Shown one piece after another: positions 60,716-64,000 of a stretch of 64,000 bases of DNA. Position 1 is the first letter of the stretch. Each line of letters opens with the position of its first letter. The notes under the pieces were generated by a model. The model was given only the letters and a program-made list of their open reading frames with translations, made no database searches and was not told the DNA's origin. The stretch comes from PHAA01 sp964457945. GTDB lineage: Bacteria > Bacillota > Syntrophomonadia > Syntrophomonadales > Syntrophomonadaceae. A program made the translations under genes and the position numbers. The stretch spans positions 1 through 64,000 of the forward strand of contig CAYWFX010000012.1 of the NCBI GenBank assembly GCA_964457945.1, read 5' to 3'.

Positions 60716-60907
60716 TTAATTGATGTACTTCTTTTGCGGGAATAATAAATCCAGGTCGTCGGCAGGAACATGTACTAAATTATCCTGACTAACCACTGCC
60801 AGGATAACCATTTCTTCCCCACTATACTCTTCCTTATATGAACCTATCACACATATCGTCATCATATTTCCATCCAGATAGACTGTAAACATATCCCCTT
60901 TATTCAA
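60716..60907 (-). CDS. Unknown 63-residue protein overlapping the amidohydrolase
   Basis: Start set at TTG 60907 because GGGGGG lies 6 nt upstream, inside the end of the amidohydrolase gene; in-frame ATGs at 60931 and 60892 are alternatives. Beta-rich (KGDMFTVYLDGNMMTICVIG, then EEMVILAVVSQDNLVHVPAD) and acidic at the end. The stop of the upstream gene is embedded in its first codons, so the two are translationally coupled. I recognise no family. Confidence 0.6.
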   Translation of the reverse strand: MNKGDMFTVYLDGNMMTICVIGSYKEEYSGEEMVILAVVSQDNLVHVPADDLDLLFPQKKYIN

Positions 60908-62045
60908 CGCTATCCCCCCAAATTTTGCCATCCACCAGGACTTTTTCCGCTTGGGAACGGAAATCGAACGGGTGTCCATTAAAAATTACCAGGTCGGCGC
61001 GTTTCCCCTCTTTTATAGATCCCAGTTCCTGGTCAACCTTCAATAGTTGTGCCGGAATGCTGGTAATGGCTTGCAATGCCATTTCTTCAGTTAAGCCTTC
61101 ACGCACCGCCAGGGCGGCACACACCCGCAGGTGTTCGATAGGGATTACCGGATGGTCGGTTATAAAACTGAATTTTACTCCCCTTGCGGCCAGCAGTGCA
61201 GCATTTTTAAAAGCAACTTCCTTCATTTCCACCTTGGCACGGGTTGTTAGCAAGGGTCCCAGGAATACAGCAACATCTCTTTTCACCAGCTCTTCTGCTA
61301 CTAGAGCTGCTTCAGTTCCATGCTGGAGCAGCATATCTATACCAAATTCGTCCTTGATGCGCAGCGCAGTCAAGATATCATCGGCGCGGTGAACATGGAG
61401 CAGCAAGGGCATTTCCTTGCGCAAAACCTTAAAAATGGCTTCATTCCTGTACACTTCCCGGGCCTTAAGGTCATCTTTATCCATAAGGCTGCGGGCTATA
61501 GAAAATGCCTCTCGCAATAGGCTGGCACTTGCCATACGGGTTTTAGGTGTCTTCTTCTGACTTCCATATACCCTTTTGGGATTCTCGCCCAGGGCTGCTT
61601 TAAGTCCCCAGGGGTTACGATAAATCATATCTCCCATGCTGGAAGCCAGGGTCTTTAGAAACACGGCCTGGCCACCTAAAATATTGGCACTTCCGGGCAT
61701 ACACATGGTTCGGGTTACTCCTCCCCGCAGGGCATCAGCGAAGGCCAAATCCATAAAATTTATCCCATCTACAGCTTGCAGATGAGGGGTAATCGGATGG
61801 CTGGTTTCATTGACATCGTCTCCTTCTACCCGATATATTTCTTCTTCCAAGCCAATATGGGTATGGGAATCGATAAATCCCGGACATATATATTTGCCCC
61901 AGGCCTCTATAATCTTAGTGCCTTTCGGGATCAAAAGATCCTTTCCCACCTGATGGATAAATTCTCCTTCGACCAGGATCACCCCGTTGTCTATGACTCC
62001 TGCCTCATCCATGGTAAGTATCTTGCCACCTTTAATCGCTAACAT
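60900..62045 (-). CDS. Amidohydrolase-family metal-dependent hydrolase
   Basis: 381 residues. Amidohydrolase fold with a small beta-sandwich at both ends (KGGKILTMDEAGVIDNG ... RADLVIFNGHPFDFRSQ). Metal site: HTHIGLEEE near residue 62, LLHVHRADD near 217, LLQHGTEAA near 242 and TDHPV near 296. Imidazolonepropionase-like group; the substrate is not known. Followed by the 63-residue gene with an 8-base overlap. Confidence 0.9.
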   Translation of the reverse strand: MLAIKGGKILTMDEAGVIDNGVILVEGEFIHQVGKDLLIPKGTKIIEAWGKYICPGFIDSHTHIGLEEEIYRVEGDDVNETSHPITPHLQAVDGINFMDLAFADALRGGVTRTMCMPGSANILGGQAVFLKTLASSMGDMIYRNPWGLKAALGENPKRVYGSQKKTPKTRMASASLLREAFSIARSLMDKDDLKAREVYRNEAIFKVLRKEMPLLLHVHRADDILTALRIKDEFGIDMLLQHGTEAALVAEELVKRDVAVFLGPLLTTRAKVEMKEVAFKNAALLAARGVKFSFITDHPVIPIEHLRVCAALAVREGLTEEMALQAITSIPAQLLKVDQELGSIKEGKRADLVIFNGHPFDFRSQAEKVLVDGKIWGDSVE

Positions 62046-62126
62046 GAAAGAGTTCCTCCCGTTCCTTATACATTATGAATTCGAGAAACATACTGTTCTG
62101 CTATCAAGCTGCCATTATCTGCCCGG

Positions 62127-62828
62127 CTAAAAATGAGGGTAGATTTGCGCGGCTGCTGTCAAAGCTGCAAATAGACGCGCGGAAAATTCATCCCTAAGAC
62201 ATTCGGGATGCCATTGTACTCCCATGTAAAATGGATGTTCCCGGCTTTCTATGCCCTCCACCGTTCCATCAGCGGACATCGCGGTGATAGACAAACCCCG
62301 TCCCAGATCTTCTACTGCCTGATGATGAAAACTGTTCACCCGAATGCGTTCACTGCTCATTATACTGTGGAGTTGGCTACTTAGTTCTATAAATATATCA
62401 TGAATAGGATAAGCTCGGGGAGCTTTTTGCCAATGACTCATTAAGCCATTAATATCCTGAATCAGACTTCCTCCCATGGCCACATTTAACACCTGGCAGC
62501 CCCGGCAAATACCCAGAACCGCTTGGTGGCTCAGGAAAGCTTTTCTGGCCAGGATCAGCTCAAAATCGTCCCGCAGTGGTTCAATTTCCCCTAAATCTTG
62601 CTCAGGATACTCTCCCCAATAAATCGGATCAAGGTCTCCCCCACCAGAGAATAATAGTCCCTGGCAAATACTAAGGTAGTCTTCAATCAATCCTTCATCA
62701 GTTGTGGGCGGCAGAATAACTGCAATCCCTCCCGCATCTGCAATGGAAGCTACATAATAGTCCTTTAAACAAAAGCTGTTGTTATCGGCCTGATAATTTC
62801 CTGTAATACCAATAACCGGCCTCATCAA
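62127..62828 (-). CDS. Class-I glutamine amidotransferase-like (peptidase C26) hydrolase
   Basis: 233 residues with the Cys-His-Glu triad: GICRGCQVLNVAMGGSL (Cys near 103) and VQWHPE near residue 213. FSGGGDLDPIYWGE is the family signature of gamma-glutamyl-GABA hydrolases (PuuD-like). It would cut gamma-glutamyl amides. No synthetase or polyamine gene is near, so the substrate is uncertain. Confidence 0.9.
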   Translation of the reverse strand: MMRPVIGITGNYQADNNSFCLKDYYVASIADAGGIAVILPPTTDEGLIEDYLSICQGLLFSGGGDLDPIYWGEYPEQDLGEIEPLRDDFELILARKAFLSHQAVLGICRGCQVLNVAMGGSLIQDINGLMSHWQKAPRAYPIHDIFIELSSQLHSIMSSERIRVNSFHHQAVEDLGRGLSITAMSADGTVEGIESREHPFYMGVQWHPECLRDEFSARLFAALTAAAQIYPHF

Positions 62829-62839
62829 ACCCCTCCCTC

Positions 62840-62869
62840 AAAAAAAGCAGGTTCCGGTTAGAACCTGCT
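62840..62869 (-). terminator. Terminator of the toxin-antitoxin operon
   Basis: Minus strand AGCAGGTTC-TAACCG-GAACCTGCT followed by TTTTTT. Confidence 0.88.
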
Positions 62870-62892
62870 CAATTATCTACTATAATATGTAT

Positions 62893-63240
62893 TTAGATTT
62901 CAGTTAGTTCCAGGCTAATGGCTAGAGCCTGGTCTACCTTTTCCATCAATTCTTCCTTTAATACAGCTATTCTCTGTTTTAGACGGGTCTTATCAATGGT
63001 CCTTATCTGCTCAGTTAGTATAACCGAGTCGCGTTCCAGTCCATAAGTAGCCGCTTTTAACTCTACGTGGGTAGGAAGCTTAGCTTTATTAATCTGCGAG
63101 GTTATTGCCAGCACAATTGTGGTAGGACTATACTGGTTGCCAATGTTGTTTTGCACCACCAGAACCGGTCGTATTCCTCCCTGCTCAGAACCTACAACCG
63201 GGTTAAGCTGGGCAAAATAAATCTCGCCTCGTTTAATCAT
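62893..63240 (-). CDS. MazF/PemK-type mRNA interferase toxin (EndoA-like)
   Basis: 115 residues from ATG 63240 (an alternative GTG start at 63252 overlaps the antitoxin stop). Signature KRGEIYFAQLNPVVGSEQGG, RPVLVVQNNIGNQYSPTTIV, HVELKAATYGLERDSVILTE and RTIDKTRLKQRIAVL matches chromosomal EndoA/MazF, a sequence-specific RNase of Firmicutes. Downstream of alr and the antitoxin, the usual alr-mazEF order. Complete. Confidence 0.95.
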   Translation of the reverse strand: MIKRGEIYFAQLNPVVGSEQGGIRPVLVVQNNIGNQYSPTTIVLAITSQINKAKLPTHVELKAATYGLERDSVILTEQIRTIDKTRLKQRIAVLKEELMEKVDQALAISLELTEI

Positions 63241-63248
63241 ATATCTTA

Positions 63249-63533
63249 TCACTCCAGCAGTTTATATTCACGCCACGCCAGAATTTCTTCTTCCAAGTTG
63301 GAACTCTCACTGGCGATCGTTAAATTAATCGGCGCCATTTCCAAGTAGCCTTTTTTCATCTGCTCAACCATTAATTCCTTTTTACGTTCCTCAAGATAAA
63401 ACTTTATAGCGTCCCGCACAATCTCACTGCGGTTTCTTTTTTCCAAAACTGTAAAACTGTCCACTTCAGATAGGAGCATTTCAGAAATAGAAATAATAAT
63501 TCTTTTAGAGGCAGGCAATATAAGCACCCCCAT
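63249..63533 (-). CDS. MazE-type ribbon-helix-helix antitoxin (EndoAI-like)
   Basis: 94 residues. N-terminal ribbon-helix-helix (KRIIISISEMLLSEVDSFTV, RNRSEIVRDAIKFYLEER) for DNA binding and autoregulation, and a C-terminal acidic tail (LEEEILAWREYKLLE) that would plug the toxin active site. It precedes mazF with the reading frames almost touching, as in other Firmicutes. Confidence 0.9.
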   Translation of the reverse strand: MGVLILPASKRIIISISEMLLSEVDSFTVLEKRNRSEIVRDAIKFYLEERKKELMVEQMKKGYLEMAPINLTIASESSNLEEEILAWREYKLLE

Positions 63534-63610
63534 AATAAATATACAAAATCATATATTCATTATATAGACAAGACCCTGAGCTCGCAAATCCAATTATTAC
63601 TTAACGGATT

Positions 63611-64000
63611 TTATCCCAGGTAAATTCTGTTAACCCGAGCGCTGGGAGCGCATACAATTTCATAATTAATGGTTCCTATAGTATTAGCCAGGTCATCTGC
63701 CGTTACTCCATCTTCCGGCCTGCCAAAAAGGATTATCTCATCACCTACCTGCACATTTTCTATCCCGCTTACATCAAACATACATTGATCCATGCAAACG
63801 GTTCCAATTAAAGGCACCTTCATCCCCCTAATTGTCGCCCAGCCTCGATTAGAAAGAAGCCGGCTATAGCCATCAGCATAGCCTATAGATACGGTAGCCA
63901 CTCTGGTTTCATGTTCACTTATATAAGTACGGCCATAGCTCACTGATTGGCCCTGAGGGATCGTTTTAAGATAACTGATCCTGCTCTTCAAGCTCATGGC
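63611..64000 (-). CDS. alr: Alanine racemase, C-terminal part (cut by the window edge)
   Basis: The visible 130 residues run from the C-terminal part of the barrel (MSLKSRISYLKTIPQGQSVS) through GYADGYSRLLSNRG, with the catalytic Tyr, and GTVCMDQCMFDVSG to a normal stop. The start lies beyond position 64000. PLP enzyme making D-alanine for the wall. First gene of an alr-mazE-mazF arrangement. The visible Met at 63997 is internal. Confidence 0.95.
   Translation of the reverse strand, partial: AMSLKSRISYLKTIPQGQSVSYGRTYISEHETRVATVSIGYADGYSRLLSNRGWATIRGMKVPLIGTVCMDQCMFDVSGIENVQVGDEIILFGRPEDGVTADDLANTIGTINYEIVCAPSARVNRIYLG

Overview
The window looks like a chromosomal contig of an anaerobic, low-to-mid GC Firmicute of the class Clostridia. 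The evidence is groESL under a CIRCE element, a spore-type YaaH-like glycosidase, many Gram-positive Shine-Dalgarno sites with GTG/TTG starts, a molybdenum-cofactor operon behind a Moco-type riboswitch, and FeoAB with a DtxR-like regulator. A Syntrophomonas-like lineage is my impression, but the sequence alone does not settle it. One 100-N scaffold gap (35325-35424) is flanked by an identical 55-bp sequence and is probably an assembly artefact.

Layout. 1-9.8 kb: a tRNA-Gly, two peptidoglycan-binding wall proteins, tRNA-Pro, a DUF3006/ComEC-type hydrolase pair, an intergenic stretch with two divergent copies of a structured palindromic element, an MBOAT/SGNH acyl-transfer pair, an aroF-tyrA aromatic operon behind a probable leader-peptide attenuator, and a third peptidoglycan-binding protein. 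9.9-10.5 kb: a five-gene tRNA cluster (Gly, Arg, His, Gln, Lys). 10.4-30.2 kb: a 19.8-kb integrative element inserted into the 3' end of tRNA-Lys, bounded by a 50-bp direct repeat. It carries two tyrosine recombinases, two small HTH/excisionase proteins, an XRE regulator, a replisome organiser plus DnaB helicase, a tape-measure/tail-tip module and several unknown genes. No terminase, portal, capsid or tail-tube gene is recognisable.

30.2-34.3 kb: a rearranged zone with a 91-bp repeat, an AraC regulator with a small monooxygenase, a broken GNAT gene, a broken CaiB CoA-transferase and a PAS histidine kinase. 34.5-42.3 kb: a DedA protein, a lytic transglycosylase, a Rossmann-MCP fusion, tRNA-Leu, feoAB and a DtxR-like regulator facing each other across a 47-bp palindrome. 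42.7-46.7 kb: a 1330-residue seven-PAS GGDEF/HD-GYP protein.

46.9-64 kb is mostly housekeeping on the minus strand: groESL; the moaA-moaC-MOSC-mogA operon; folate cyclo-ligase and lgt; tsaD, rimI, tsaB and tsaE with a family-4 uracil-DNA glycosylase; a YaaH-like glycosidase; asnB (plus strand); an amidohydrolase; a class-I amidotransferase; a MazEF-type toxin-antitoxin pair; and the 3' part of alanine racemase running off the right edge.

The most promising non-standard signals are the covarying structured element pair (3328-3914), the head-less tail-bearing integrative element, the aromatic leader-peptide attenuator, the catalytically dead FtsH/M41-like protein and the feo palindrome.
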